Positions 1-16,500 of a DNA stretch of 64,000 nucleotides are shown here, one piece after another; within the stretch, counting starts at the first letter, position 1, and each line of letters opens with the position of its first letter. The notes under the pieces were generated by a model. That model saw only the letters and a list, made by a program, of their open reading frames with translations. It was not told where the DNA came from and searched no databases. The translations under genes were made by a program, and so were the position numbers. The stretch comes from Acanthosepion esculentum. Taxonomy: Eukaryota; Mollusca; Cephalopoda; Sepiida; Sepiidae. The stretch spans positions 26,434,190-26,498,189 of the forward strand of contig OZ038495.1 in assembly GCA_964036315.1 (NCBI GenBank), written 5' to 3'.

Positions 1-307
1 ATCTAATTTACATCTAATTTACATTTGTGAACATCTAATTTACATCTAATTTACACTTGTGAACATCTAATTTACATCTAATTTACACTTGTGAACATCT
101 AATTTACATCTAATTTACACTTGTGAACATCTAATTTACATCTAATTTCCATTTGTGAACATCTAATTTACATCTAATTTACACTTGTGAACATCTAATT
201 TACATCTAATTTCCATTTGTGAACATCTAATTTACATCTAATTTACACTTGTGAACATCTAATTTACATTTGTGAACATAACAATTTACATCTAATTTAC
301 ACTTGTG
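1..307. repeat. 32-bp minisatellite (window edge)
   Basis: Eight full 32-bp units run from base 1 to 256, followed by a truncated unit and a diverged one to about 307. Each unit is itself a duplicated ATCTAATTTAC followed by a TTTGTGAAC or CTTGTGAAC end; the units differ mainly by T/C changes near the TTGTG. The array begins at or before the window start, so its true length is unknown. Confidence 0.95.
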
Positions 308-581
308 CAGGCAACACATTGTTAGTGGCTGTACTCAGCTGTCACAAGAAGAGTACCTAAATTTCATTTCTTCTTTGTACCTTAAATTCCTCCCTGCTCG
401 TGTTTTAATTCATATTTTCGATGTGGAAAAGCAACATTAAGATGTCAGTGGCTCAATACTAACTGTGGTTGTGTTTTGGATTTGGGGGGGAATTTTATTT
501 TTTTGAACGTCAGTGAAAGAAAAATAACAGGTGACTGTCGATAAGAATATTTTGTTAAATTAAGACAGAACCACCTCAAAG

Positions 582-587
<6 letters not shown>

Positions 588-631
<44 letters not shown>

Positions 632-636
632 GGGGT

Positions 637-710
<74 letters not shown>
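588..710. repeat. (TA)n microsatellite, two blocks
   Basis: Two pure TA runs (about 588-624 and 639-710) are separated by a short AATATTAGGGGTCA segment. The tract is transcribable into spurious Tyr-Ile repeats, which I do not count as coding. It directly abuts a dispersed repeat at 718-888. Confidence 0.95.
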
Positions 711-717
<7 letters not shown>

Positions 718-718
<1 letters not shown>

Positions 719-888
719 ATAAATTTCCAAGAGGATAGAATCCAGGTAGAACTCAATGTCCTGGACAGAGTAAGAATATAATAAAAAGGCTTAAACACTA
801 ATATTACATGGTTATAATGTATTACATTGGAATCGTAATCACGATCCAATTCATCAGACCTACAAATTCAAAAAGAAATCGGAAAATT
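718..888 (-). repeat. TA-linked dispersed repeat, copy 1
   Basis: The reverse complement matches 35160-35325 over most of its length, and more loosely 26371-26500. Shared blocks include TCTGATGAATTGGATCG, a hairpin closing with TTCCAAT, TAGTGTTTAAG, and TCCTGGAC near the far end. All three copies lie beside TA or CA/TA microsatellites. No protein or promoter motif is visible. It could be a piece of a Penelope-like or other retroelement end, but I cannot assign it. Confidence 0.7.
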
Positions 889-927
889 TTCCGATTTCTT
901 TTTGAATTTGTAGGTCTGATGAATTGG
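846..927. repeat. Perfect 82-bp palindrome
   Basis: Two 41-bp arms (846-886 and 887-927) are exact reverse complements with no spacer; the centre is AAAA|TTTT. The left arm is the end of the dispersed repeat at 718-888, so the palindrome arose by inverted duplication of that repeat end. As RNA or single-stranded DNA it would form a perfect hairpin. Confidence 0.95.
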
Positions 928-1503
928 GTATATTGATGAACTGGATATATATATATAAGTTTTACATCTAACTCAATCATGTCTCTCTCCCCCCTCACTT
1001 CCTCACTTCGTTAATTTACTTATGCTTAGTACTGCCCGTCAAAAATGTGTAAGTTTCTTTTCATTTTTCGTTTCAACCTTTGGAAGTAAAGTCTGATAAT
1101 CCGCGGTCCTTTAAAAGGGCTGTGGTGCAGATGTATAGCTAAATTAGATATTATATTTCTTATGAAATGCAGCATAAGACATTTTTTCTTAATGTGTAAT
1201 TTGGTGCAAAAACTGTCCATTTACATTGGCCTTTGTTGAGGAAATCGGTATGTTCATTTGACCCTATTATATTCGCTGCAATAGGGAGATGATGTTTGAG
1301 AGGTTGGTATATAAAAAAGTAGGCTTATATTTACAACAAATGGACACAATTTTACAAAAGCCAAAAAAAATGACCATTTAAGAAATTAAAACAAATTGTA
1401 TATTTTGTTACTGAACTTTTGAATTTATGCCTGGATTTAGCACGTTTCTCTTTCTCAGTAAATTGGGACATGTTTCTTTTCTATTTGTGTGCGATGTGGG
1501 AAT
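928..1503. other. Unassigned AT-rich stretch
   Basis: No recognisable gene, RNA or repeat was found between the palindrome and the satellite. Only short open frames without family features occur. The last few bases (about 1490-1503) grade into the satellite unit. Confidence 0.6.
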
Positions 1504-4500
1504 GAAATATTTATTTATGACCGAACACCTTCTTTATGATAATATAAGGGGCCAAATATTTATTTATCGCCCGAACACCTTCTTTATGATAATATATGGG
1601 ACCAAATATTTATTTATCGCCTGAACACCTTCTTTATGATAATATAAGGGACCAAATATTTATTTATCGCCAGAATACCTTCTTTATGATAATATAAGGG
1701 ACCAAATATTTATTTATCGCCAGAACACCTTCTTTATGATAATATAAGGGACCAAATATTTATTTATCGCCCGAACACCTTCTTTATGATAATATAAGGG
1801 ACCAAATATTTATTTATCGCCAGAACACCTTCTTTATGATAATATAAGGGACCAAATATTTATTTACAGCCAGAACACCTTCTCTATGATAATATAAGGG
1901 ACCAATTATTTATCGCCCGAACACCTTCTTTATGATAATATAAGGGACCAAATATTTATTTATCGCCAGAACACCTTCTTTATGATAATATAAGGGACCA
2001 AATATTTATTTATCGCCAGAACACCTTCTTTATGATAATATAAGGGACCAAATATTTATTTATCGCCCGAACACCTTCTTTATGATAATATAAGGGACCA
2101 AATATTTATTTATCGCCCGAACACCTTCTTTATGATAATATAAGGGACCAAATATTTATTTATCTCCAGAACACCTTCTTTATGATAATATAAGGGACCA
2201 AATATTTATTTATCGCCCGAACACCTTCTTTATGATAATATAAGGGACCAAATATTTATTTATCGCCCGAACACCTTCTTTATGATAATATAAGGGACCA
2301 AATATTTATTTATCGCCCGAACACCTTCTTTATGATAATATAAGGGACCAAATATTTATTTATCGCCCGAAAACATTCTTTATGATAATATAAGGGATAA
2401 ATATTTATTTATCGCCCGAACACCTTCTTTATGATAATATAAGGCACAAAATTTTTATTTATCGCCCGAACACCTTCTTTATGATAATATAAGGGACCAA
2501 ATATTTATTTATCGCCAGAACACATTCTTTATGATAATATAAGGGACCAAATATTTATTTATCGCGCGAACACCTTCTTTATGATAATATAAGGGACCAA
2601 ATATTTATTTAACTCCAGAACACCTTCTTTATGATAATATAAGGGACCAGATATTTATTTATCGCCCGAACACCTTCTTTATGATAATATAAGGGACCAA
2701 ATATTTATTTAACCCCGAACACCTTCTTTATGATAATATAAGGGACCAAATATTTATTTATCGCCCGAACACCTTCTTTATGATAATATAAGAGACCAAA
2801 TATTTATTTATCGCCCGAACACCTTCTGTATGATAATATAAGGGACCAAATATTTATTTATCGCCCGAACACCTTCTTTATGATAATATAAGGGACCAAA
2901 TATTTATTTATCCCCAGAACACCTTCTTTAAGATAATATAAGGGACCAAATATTTATTTATCGCCCGAACAACTTCTTTATGATAATATAAGGGACCAAT
3001 TATTTATCGCCCGAACACCTTCTTTGTGATAATATAAGGGACCAAATATTTATTTATCGCCAGAACACCTTCTTTATGATAATATAAGGGACCAAATATT
3101 TATTTATCGCCCGGACACCTTCTTTATGATAATATAAGGGACCAAATATTTATTTATCGCCCGAACACCTTCTTTATGATAATATAAGGGACCAAATATT
3201 TATTTATCTCCAGAACACCATCTTTATGATAATATAAGGGACCAAATATTTATTTATCGCCCGAACACCTTCTTTATGATAATATAAGGGACCAAATATT
3301 TATTTATCGCCCGAACACCTTCTTTATGATAATATAAGGGACCAAATATTTATTTATCGCCCGAACACCTTCTTTATGATAATATAAGGGAACAAATATT
3401 TATTTATCGCCCGAACACATTCTTTATGATAATATAAGGGACCAAATATTTATTTATCGCCCGAACAACTTCTTTATGATAATATAAGGGACCAAATATT
3501 TATTTATCTCCAGAACACCTTCTTTATGATAATATAAGGGACAAATATTTATTTATCCCCCGAACACCTTCTTCATGATAATATAAGGGACCAAATATTT
3601 ATTTATCTCCAGAACACCTTCTTTATGATAATATAAGGGACCAAATATTTATTTATCTCCAGAACACCTTCTTTATGATAATATAAGGGACCAAATATTT
3701 ATTTATCGCCCGAACACCTTCTTTATGATAATATAAGGGACCAAATATTTATTTATCGCCCGAACAGCTTCTTTATGATAATATAAGGGACCAAATATTT
3801 ATTTATCTCCAGAACACCTTCTTTATGATAATATAAGGGACCAAATATTTATTTATCGCCAGAACACCTTCTTTATGATAATATAAGGGACCAAATATTT
3901 ATTTATCGCCAGAACACCTTCTTTATGATAATATAAGGGACCAAATATTTATTTATCGCCCGAACACCTTCTTTATGATAATATATGGGACCAAATATTT
4001 ATTTATCGCCCGAACACCTTCTTTATGATAATATAAGGGAACAAATATTTATTTATCGCCCGAACACCTTCTTTATGATAATATAAGGGACCAAATATTT
4101 ATTTATCGCCCGAACACCTTCTTTATGATAATATAAGGGACCAAATATTTATTTATCGCCAGAACACCTTCTTTATGATAATATAAGGGATAAATATTTA
4201 TTTATCGCCCGAACACCTTCTTTATGATAATATAAGGGACCAAATATTTATTTATCTCCAGAACACCTTCTTTATGATAATATAAGGGACCAAATATTTA
4301 TTTATCTCCAGAAAACCTTCTTTATGATAATATAAGGCACAAAATTTTTATTTATCGCCCGAACACCTTCTTTATGATAATATAAGGGACCAAATATTTA
4401 TTTATCGCCAGAACACCTTCTTTATGATAATATAAGGGACCAAATATTTATTTATCGCCCGAACACCTTCTTTATGATAATATAAGGGACCAAATATTTA

Positions 4501-7500
4501 TTTATCGCCCGAACACCTTCTTTATGATAATATAAGGGAACAAATATTTATTTATCGCCCGAACACCTACTTTATGATAATATAAGGGACCAAATATTTA
4601 TTTATCGCCCGAACACCTTCTTTATTTTAATATAAGGGACCAAATATTTATTTATCGCCAGAACACCTTCTTTATGATAATATAAGGGACCAAATATTTA
4701 TTTATCTCCAGAACACCTTCTTTATGATAATATAAGGGACCAAATATTTATTTATCACCCGAACACCTTCTTTATGATAATATAAGGGACCAAATATTTA
4801 TTTATCCCCCGAACACCTTCTTTATGATAATATAAGGGACCAAATATTTATTTATCGCCCGAACACCTTCTTTATGATAATATAAGGGACCAAATATTTA
4901 TTTATCTCCAGAACACCTACTTTATGATAATATAAGGGACCAAATATTTATTTATCGCCCGAACACGTTCTGTATGATAATATAAGGGACCAAATATTTA
5001 TTTATCGCCCGAACACCTTCTTTATGATAATATAAGGGACCAAATATTTATTTATCCCCAGAACACCTTCTTTATGATAATATAAGGGACCAAATATTTA
5101 TTTATCGCCCGAACACCTTCTTTATGATAATATAAGGGACCAATTATTTATCGCCCGAACACATTCTTTATGATAATATAAGGGACCAAATATTTATTTA
5201 TCGCCAGAACACCTTCTTTATGATAATATAAGGGACCAAATATTTATTTATCGCCCGAACACCTTCTTTATGATAATATAAGGGACCAAATATTTATTTA
5301 TCGCCCGAACACCTTCTTTATGATAATATAAGGGACCAAATATTTATTTATCTCAAGAACACCATCTTTATGATAATATAAGGGACCAAATATTTATTTA
5401 TCGCCCGAACACCTTCTATATGATAATATAAGGGACCAAATATTTATTTATCGCCCGAACACATTCTTTATGATAATATAAGGGACCAAATATTTATTTA
5501 TTGCCCGAACAACTTCTTTATGATAATATAAGGGACGAAATATTTATTTATCGCCCGAACACCTTCTTTATGATAATATAAGGGACCAAATATTTATTTA
5601 TCGCCAGAACACCTTCTTTATGATAATATAAGGGATAAATATTTATTTATCGCCCGAACACCTTCTTTATGATAATATAAGGGACCAAATATTTATTTAT
5701 CGCCCGAACACCTTCTTTATGATAATATAAGGGACCAAATATTTATTTATCGCCAGAACACCTTCTTTATGATAATATAAAGGATAAATATTTATTTATC
5801 GCCCGAACACCTTCTTTATGATAATATAAGGAACAAAATATTTATTTATCGCCCGAACACCTTCTTTATGATAATATAAGGGAACAAATATTTATTTATC
5901 GCCCGAACACCTACTTTATGATAATATAAGGGACCAAATATTTATTTATCGCCCGAACACCTTCTTTATTTTAATATAAGGGACCAAATATTTATTTATC
6001 GCCAGAACACCTTCTTTATGATAATATAAGGGACCAAATATTTATTTATCTCCAGAACACCTTCTTTATGATAATATAAGGGACCAAATATTTATTTATC
6101 ACCCGAACACCTTCTTTATGATAATATAAGGGACCAAATATTTATTTATCCCCCGAACACCTTCTTTATGATAATATAAGGGACCAAATATTTATTTATC
6201 GCCCGAACACCTTCTTTATGATAATATAAGGGACCAAATATTTATTTATCTCCAGAACACCTACTTTATGATAATATAAGGGACCAAATATTTATTTATC
6301 GCCCGAACACGTTCTGTATGATAATATAAGGGACCAAATATTTATTTATCGCCCGAACAACTTCTTTATGATAATATAAGGGACCAAATATTTATTTATC
6401 CCCAGAACACCTTCTTTATGATAATATAAGGGACCAAATATTTATTTATCGCCCGAACACCTTCTTTATGATAATATAAGGGACCAATTATTTATCGCCC
6501 GAACACATTCTTTATGATAATATAAGGGACCAAATATTTATTTATCGCCAGAACACCTTCTTTATGATAATATAAGGGACCAAATATTTATTTATCGCCC
6601 GAACACCTTCTTTATGATAATATAAGGGACCAAATATTTATTTATCGCCCGAACACCTTCTTTATGATAATATAAGGGACCAAATATTTATTTATCTCAA
6701 GAACACCATCTTTATGATAATATAAGGGACCAAATATTTATTTATCGCCCGAACACCTTCTATATGATAATATAAGGGACCAAATATTTATTTATCGCCC
6801 GAACACATTCTTTATGATAATATAAGGGACCAAATATTTATTTATTGCCCGAACAACTTCTTTATGATAATATAAGGGACGAAATATTTATTTATCGCCC
6901 GAACACCTTCTTTATGATAATATAAGGGACCAAATATTTATTTATCGCCAGAACACCTTCTTTATGATAATATAAGGGATAAATATTTATTTATCTCCAG
7001 AACACCTACTTTATGATAATATAAGGGACCAAATATTTATTTATCGCCCGAACACGTTCTGTATGATAATATAAGGGACCAAATATTTATTTATCGCCCG
7101 AACAACTTCTTTATGATAATATAAGGGACCAAATATTTATTTATCCCCAGAACACCTTCTTTATGATAATATAAGGGACCAAATATTTATTTATCGCCCG
7201 AACACCTTCTTTATGATAATATAAGGGACCAATTATTTATCGCCCGAACACATTCTTTATGATAATATAAGGGACCAAATATTTATTTATCGCCAGAACA
7301 CCTTCTTTATGATAATATAAGGGACCAAATATTTATTTATCGCCCGAACACCTTCTTTATGATAATATAAGGGACCAAATATTTATTTATCGCCCGAACA
7401 CCTTCTTTATGATAATATAAGGGACCAAATATTTATTTATCTCAAGAACACCATCTTTATGATAATATAAGGGACCAAATATTTATTTATCGCCCGAACA

Positions 7501-10500
7501 CCTTCTATATGATAATATAAGGGACCAAATATTTATTTATCGCCCGAACATATTCTTTATGATAATATAAGGGACCAAATATTTATTTATTGCCCGAACA
7601 ACTTCTTTATGATAATATAAGGGACGAAATATTTATTTATCGCCCGAACAACTTCTTTATGATAATATAAGGGACCAAATATTTATTTATCGCCAGAACA
7701 CCTTCTTTATGATAATATAAGGGATAAATATTTATTTATCGCCCGAACACCTTCTTTATGATAATATAAGGAACAAAATTTTTATTTATCGCCCGAACAC
7801 CTTCTTTATGATAATATAAGGGACCAAATATTTATTTATCGCCAGAACACCTTCTTTATGATAATATAAGGGACCAAATATTTATTTATCGCCAGAACAC
7901 CTTCTTTATGATAATATAAGGGACCAAATATTCATTTATCGCCCGAACACCTTCTTTATGATAATATAAGGGACCAAATATTTATTTATCGCCCGAACAC
8001 CTTCTTTATGATAATATAAGGGAACAAATATTTATTTATCGCCCGAACACCTACTTTATGATAATATAAGGGACCAAATATTTATTTATCGCCCGAACAC
8101 CTTCTTTATTTTAATATAAGGGACCAAATATTTATTTATCGCCCGAACACCTTCTTTATGATAATATAAGGGACCAAATATTTATTTATCTCCAGAACAC
8201 CTTCTTTATGATAATATAAGGGACCAAATATTTATTTATCGCCAGAACACCTTCTTTATGATAATATAAGGGACCAAATATTTATTTATCGCCAGAACAC
8301 CTTCTTTATGATAATATAAGGGACCAAATATTTATTTATCGCCCGAACACCTTCTTTATGATAATATATGGGACCAAATATTTATTTATCGCCCGAACAC
8401 CTTCTTTATGATAATATAAGGGACCAAATATTTATTTATCGCCAGAACACCTTCTTTATGATAATATAAGGGACCAAATATTTATTTATCGCCCGAACAC
8501 CTTCTTTATGATAATATAAGGGACCAAATATTTATTTATCTCCAGAACACCTACTTTATGATAATATAAGGGACCAAATATTTATTTATCGCCCGAACAC
8601 GTTCTGTATGATAATATAAGGGACCAAATATTTATTTATCGCCCGAACACCTTCTTTATGATAATATAAGGGACCAAATATTTATTTATCCCCAGAACAC
8701 CTTCTTTATGATAATATAAGGGACCAAATATTTATTTATCGCCCGAACAACTTCTTTATGATAATATAAGGGACCAATTATTTATCGCCCGAACACATTC
8801 TTTATGATAATATAAGGGACCAAATATTTATTTATCGCCAGAACACCTTCTTTATGATAATATAAGGGACCAAATATTTATTTATCGCCCGAACACCTTC
8901 TTTATGATAATATAAGGGACCAAATATTTATTTATCGCCCGAACACCTTCTTTATGATAATATAAGGGACCAAATATTTATTTATCTCAAGAACACCATC
9001 TTTATGATAATATAAGGGACCAAATATTTATTTATCGCCCGAACACCTTCTATATGATAATATAAGGGACCAAATATTTATTTATCGCCCGAACACATTC
9101 TTTATGATAATATAAGGGACCAAATATTTATTTATTGCCCGAACAACTTCTTTATGATAATATAAGGGACGAAATATTTATTTATCGCCCGAACACCTTC
9201 TTTATGATAATATAAGGGACCAAATATTTATTTATCGCCAGAACACCTTCTTTATGATAATATAAGGGATAAATATTTATTTATCGCCCGAACACCTTCT
9301 TTATGATAATATAAGGAACAAAATTTTTATTTATCGCCCGAACACCTTCTTTATGATAATATAAGGGACCAAATATTTATTTATCGCCAGAACACCTTCT
9401 TTATGATAATATAAGGGACCAAATATTTATTTATCGCCAGAACACCTTCTTTATGATAATATAAGGGACCAAATATTTATTTATCGCCCGAACACCTTCT
9501 TTATGATAATATAAGGGACCAAATATTTATTTATCGCCCGAACACCTTCTTTATGATAATATAAGGGAACAAATATTTATTTATCGCCCGAACACCTACT
9601 TTATGATAATATAAGGGACCAAATATTTATTTATCGCCCGAACACCTTCTTTATTTTAATATAAGGGACCAAATATTTATTTATCGCCCGAACACCTTCT
9701 TTATGATAATATAAGGGACCAAATATTTATTTATCTCCAGAACACCTTCTTTATGATAATATAAGGGACCAAATATTTATTTATCGCCAGAACACCTTCT
9801 TTATGATAATATAAGGGACCAAATATTTATTTATCGCCAGAACACCTTCTTTATGATAATATAAGGGACCAAATATTTATTTATCGCCCGAACACCTTCT
9901 TTATGATAATATATGGGACCAAATATTTATTTATCGCCCGAACACCTTCTTTATGATAATATAAGGGAACAAATATTTATTTATCGCATGAACACCTTCT
10001 TTATGATAATATAAGGGACCAAATATTTATTTATCGCCCGAACACCTTCTTTATGATAATATAAGGGACCAAATATTTATTTATCGCCAGAACACCTTCT
10101 TAATGATAATATAAGGGATAAATATTTATTTATCGCCCGAATACCTTCTTTATGATAATATAAGGGACCAAATATTTATTTATCGCCCGAACACCTTCTT
10201 TATGATAATATAAGGGACCAAATATTTATTTATCGCCCGAACACCTTCTTTATGATAATATAAGGGAACAAATATTTATTTATCGCCCGAACACCTACTT
10301 TATGATAATATAAGGGACCAAATATTTATTTATCGCCCGAACACCTTCTTTATTTTAATATAAGGGACCAAATATTTATTTATCGCCAGAACACCTTCTT
10401 TATGATAATATAAGGGACCAAATATTTATTTATCTCCAGAACACCTTCTTTATGATAATATAAGGGACCAAATATTTATTTATCACCCGAACACCTTCTT

Positions 10501-13500
10501 TATGATAATATAAGGGACCAAATATTTATTTATCCCCCGAACACCTTCTTTATGATAATATAAGGGACCAAATATTTATTTATCGCCCGAACACCTTCTT
10601 TATGATAATATAAGGGACCAAATATTTATTTATCGCCCGAACACCTTCTTTATGATAATATAAGGGACCAAATATTTATTTATCCCCAGAACACCTTCTT
10701 TATGATAATATAAGGGACCAAATATTTATTTATCGCCCGAACAACTTCTTTATGATAATATAAGGGACCAATTATTTATCGCCCGAACACATTCTTTATG
10801 ATAATATAAGGGACCAAATATTTATTTATCGCCAGAACACCTTCTTTATGATAATATAAGGGACCAAATATTTATTTATCGCCCGAACACCTTCTTTATG
10901 ATAATATAAGGGACCAAATATTTATTTATCGCCCGAACACCTTCTTTATGATAATATAAGGGACCGAATATTTATTTATCTCAAGAACACCATCTTTATG
11001 ATAATATAAGGGACCAAATATTTATTTATCGCCCGAACACCTTCTATATGATAATATAAGGGACCAAATATTTATTTATCGCCCGAACACATTCTTTATG
11101 ATAATATAAGGGACCAAATATTTATTTATTGCCCGAACAACTTCTTTATGATAATATAAGGGACCAAATATTTATTTATCGCCCGAACACCTTCTTTATG
11201 ATAATATAAGGGACCAAATATTTATTTATCGCCAGAACACCTTCTTTATGATAATATAAGGGATAAATATTTATTTATCGCCCGAAAACCTTCTTTATGA
11301 TAATATAAGGAACAAAATTTTTATTTATCGGCCGAACACCTTCTTTATGATAATATAAGGGACCAAATATTTATTTATCGCCAGAACACCTTCTTTATGA
11401 TAATATAAGGGTCCAAATATTTATTTATCGCCCGAACACCTTCTTTATGATAATATAAGGGACCAAATATTTATTTATCGCCCGAACACCTTCTTTATGA
11501 TAATATAAGGGACCAAATATTTATTTATCGCCCGAACACCTTCTTTATGATAATATAAGGGACCAAATATTTATTTATCGCCCGAACACCTTCTTTATGA
11601 TAATATAAGGGACCAAATATTTATTTATCTCCAGAACACCTTCTTTATGATAATATAAGGGACCAAATATTTATTTATCGCCCGAACACCTTCTTTATTT
11701 TAATATAAGGGACCAAATATTTATTTATCGCCAGAACACCTTCTTTATGATAATATAAGGGACCAAATATTTATTTATCTCCAGAACACCTTCTTTATGA
11801 TAATATAAGGGACCAAATATTTATTTATCACCCGAACACCTTCTTTATGATAATATAAGGGACCAAATATTTATTTATCCCCCGAACACCTTCTTTATGA
11901 TAATATTAGGGACCCAATATTTATTTATCGCCCGAACACCTTCTTTATGATAATATAAGGGACCAAATATTTATTTATCTCCAGAACACCTACTTTATGA
12001 TAATATAAGGGACCAAATATTTATTTATCGCCCGAACACCTTCTGTATGATAATATAAGGGACCAAATATTTATTTATCGCCCGAACACCTTCTTTATGA
12101 TAATATAAGGGACCAAATATTTATTTATCCCCAGAACACCTTCTTTATGATAATATAAGGGACCAAATATTTATTTATCGCCCGAACAACTTCTTTATGA
12201 TAATATAAGGGACCAAATATTTATTTATCCCCCGAACAACTTCTTTATGATAATATAAGGGACCAATTATTTATCGCCCGAACACCTTCTTTATGATAAT
12301 ATAAGGGACCAAATATTTATTTATCGCCAGAACACCTTCTTTATGATAATATAAGGGACCAAATATTTATTTATCGCCCGAACACATTCTTTATGATAAT
12401 ATAAGGGACCAAATATTTATTTATCGCCCGAACACCTCCTTTATGATAATATAAGGGACCAAATATTTATTTATCGCCCGGACACATTCTTTATGATAAT
12501 ATAAGGGACCAAATATTTATTTATCGCCCGAACAACTTCTTTATGATAATATAAGGGACCAAATATTTATTTATCGCCAGAACACCTTCTTTATGATAAT
12601 ATAAGGGACCAAATATTTATTTATCACCCGAACACCTTCTTTATGATAATATAAGGGACCAAATATTTATTTATCCCCCGAACACCTTCTTTATGATAAT
12701 ATAAGGGACCAAATATTTATTTATCGCCCGAACACCTTCTTTATGATAATATAAGGGACCAAATATTTATTTATCTCCAGAACACCTACTTTATGATAAT
12801 ATAAGGGACCAAATATTTATTTATCGCCCGAACACCTTCTGTATGATAATATAAGGGACCAAATATTTATTTATCGCCCGAACACCTTCTTTATGATGAT
12901 ATAAGGGACCAAATATTTATTTATCCCCAGAACACCTTCTTTATGATAATATAAGGGACCAAATATTTATTTATCGCCCGAACAACTTCTTTATGATAAT
13001 ATAAGGGACCAAATATTTATTTATCGCCCGAACAACTTCTTTATGATAATATAAGAGACCAATTATTTATCGCCCGAACACCTTCTTTATGATAATATAA
13101 GGGACCAAATATTTATTTATCGCCAGAACACCTTCTTTATGATAATATAAGGGACCAAATATTCATTTATCGCCCGAACACCTTCTTTATGATAATATAA
13201 GGGACCAAATATTTATTTATCGCCCGAACACCTCCTTTATGATAATATAAGGGACCAAATATTTATTTATCTCCAGAACACCATCTTTATGATAATATAA
13301 GGGACCAAATATTTATTTATCGCCAGAACACCTTCTTTATGATAATATAAGGGACCAAATATTTATTTATCTCCAGAAAACCTTCTTTATGATAATATAA
13401 GGGACCAAATATTTATTTATCGCCCGAACACCTTCTTTATGATAATATAAGGGACCAAATATTTATTTAACCCCCGAACACATTCTTTATGATAATGTAA

Positions 13501-16500
13501 GGGACCAAATATTTATTTATCGCCCGAACACCTTCTTTATGATAATATAAGGGACCAAATATTTATTTATCTCCAGAACACCTTCTTTATGATAATATAA
13601 GGGACCAAATATTTATTTATCCCCCGAACACCTTCTTCATGATAATATAAGGGACCAAATATTTATTTATCTCCAGAACACGTTCTTTATGATAATATAA
13701 GGGACCAAATATTTATTTATCTCCAGAACACCTTCTTTATGATAATATAAGGGACCAAATATTTATTTATCGCCCGAACACCTTCTTTATGATAATATAA
13801 GGGACCAAATATTTATTTATCGCCCGAACACCTTCTTTATGATAATATAAGGGACCAAATATTTATTTATCGCCAGAACACCTTCTTTATGATAATATAA
13901 GGGAACAAATATTTATTTATAGCCCGAACACATTCTTTATGATAATATCAGGGACCAAATATTTATTTATCGCCCGAACACCTTCTTTATGATAATATAA
14001 GGGACCAAATATTTATTTATCGCCCGAACACCTTCTTTATGATAATATAAGGGATAAATATTTATTCATCGCCCGAACACCTTCTTAATGATAATATAAG
14101 GGATAAATATTTATTTATCGCCCGAATACCTTCTTTATGATAATATAAGGGACCAAATATTTATTTATCGCCCGAACACCTTCTTTATGATAATATAAGG
14201 GACCTAATATTTATTTATCTCCAGAACACCTTCTTTATGATAATATAAGGGACCAAATATTTATTTATCTCCAGAACACCTTCTTTATGATAATATAAGG
14301 CACAAAATTTTTATTTATCGCCCGAACACCTTCTTTATGATAATATAAGGGACCAAATATTTATTTAACGCCAGAACACCTTCTTTATGATAATATAAGG
14401 GACCAAATATTTATTTATCGCCCGAACACCTTCTTTATGATAATATAAGGGACCAAATATTTATTTATCGCCCGAACACCTTCTTTATGATAATATAAGG
14501 GAACAAATATTTATTTATCGCCCGAACACCTTCTTTATGATAATATAATGGACCAAATATTTATTTATCGCCCGAACACCTTCTTTATTTTAATATAAGG
14601 GACCAAATATTTATTTATCGCCAGAACACCTTCTTTATGATAATATAAGGGACCAAATATTTATTTATCTCCAGAACACCTTCTTTATGATAATATAAGG
14701 GACCAAATATTTATTTATCACCCGAACACCTTCTTTATGATAATATAAGGGACCAAATATTTATTTATCTCCAGAACACCTACTTTATGATAATATAAAG
14801 GACCAAATATTTATTTATCGCCCGAACACGTTCTGTATGATAATATAAGGGACCAAATATTTATTTATCGCCCGAACACCTTCTTTATGATAATATAAGG
14901 GACCAAATATTTATTTATCCCCAGAACACCTTCTTTATGATAATATAAGGGACCAAATATTTATTTATCGCCCGAACAACTTCTTTATGATAATATAAGG
15001 GACCAATTATTTATCGCCCGAACACATTCTTTATGATAATATAAGGGACCAAATATTTATTTATCGCCAGAACACCTTCTTTATGATAATATAAGGGACC
15101 AAATATTTATTTATCGCCCGAACACCTTCTTTATGATAATATAAGGGACCAAATATTTATTTATCGCCCGAACACCTTCTTTATGATAATATAAGGGACC
15201 AAATATTTATTTATCTCCAGAACACCATCTTTATGATAATATAAGGGACCAAATATTTATTTATCGCCCGAACACCTTCTATATGATAATATAAGGGGCC
15301 AAATATTTATTTATCGCCCGAACACATTCTTTATGATAATATAAGGGACCAAATATTTATTTATTGCCCGAACAACTTCTTTATGATAATATAAGGGACC
15401 AAATATTTATTTATCGCCCGAACACCTTCTTTATGATAATATAAGGGACCAAATATTTATTTATCGCCAGAACACCTTCTTTATGATAATATAAGGGATA
15501 AATATTTATTTATCGCCCGAACACCTTCTTTATGATAATATAAGGAACAAAATTTTTATTTATCGCCCGAACACCTTCTTTATGATAATATAAGGGACCA
15601 AATATTTATTTATCGCCAGAACACCTTCTTTATGATAATATAAGGGTCCAAATATTTATTTATCGCCCGAACACCTTCTTTATGATAATATAAGGGACCA
15701 AATATTTATTTATCGCCCGAACACCTTCTTTATGATAATATAAGGGACCAAATATTTATTTATCGCCCGAACACCTTCTTTATGATAATATAAGGGACCA
15801 AATATTTATTTATCGCCCGAACACCTTCTTTATGATAATATAAGGGACCAAATATTTATTTATCGCCAGAACACCTTCTTTATGATAATATAAGGGACCA
15901 AATATTTATTTATCTCCAGAACACCTTCTTTATGATAATATAAGGGACCAAATATTTATTTATCACCCGAACACCTTCTTTATTTTGATATAAGGGACCA
16001 AATATTTATTTATCGCCAGAACACCTTCTTTATGATAATATAAGGGACCAAATATTTATTTATCTCCAGAACACCTTCTTTATGATAATATAAGGGACCA
16101 AATATTTATTTATCACCCGAACACCTTCTTTATGATAATATAAGGGACCAAATATTTATTTATCCCCCGAACACCTTCTTTATGATAATATAAGGGACCA
16201 AATATTTATTTAGCGCCCGAACACCTTCTTTATGATAATATAAGGGACCAAATATTTATTTATCTCCAGAACACCTACTTTATGATAATATAAGGGACCA
16301 AATATTTATTTATCGCCCGAACATTTTCTGTATGATAATATAAGGGACCAAATATTTATTTATCGCCCGAACACCTTCTTTATGATAATATAAGGGACCA
16401 AATATTTATTTATCCCCAGAACACCTTCTTTATGATAATATAAGGGACCAAATATTTATTTATCGCCCGAACAACTTCTTTATGATAATATAAGGGACAA

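Noticed and set aside
445..849. 134-residue frame rich in Tyr-Ile
   Set aside because: Product of the (TA)n tract; the same holds for frames at 24132, 34787, 45746, 46087 and 55289.
910..925. CTGATGA followed by a hairpin at 35170-35215 (and at 846-927) as a hammerhead ribozyme
   Set aside because: After the stem the sequence is GGAATAAA or GTAATACA rather than GAAA, and no helix III or cleavage site follows, so the motif is incomplete in all three copies.
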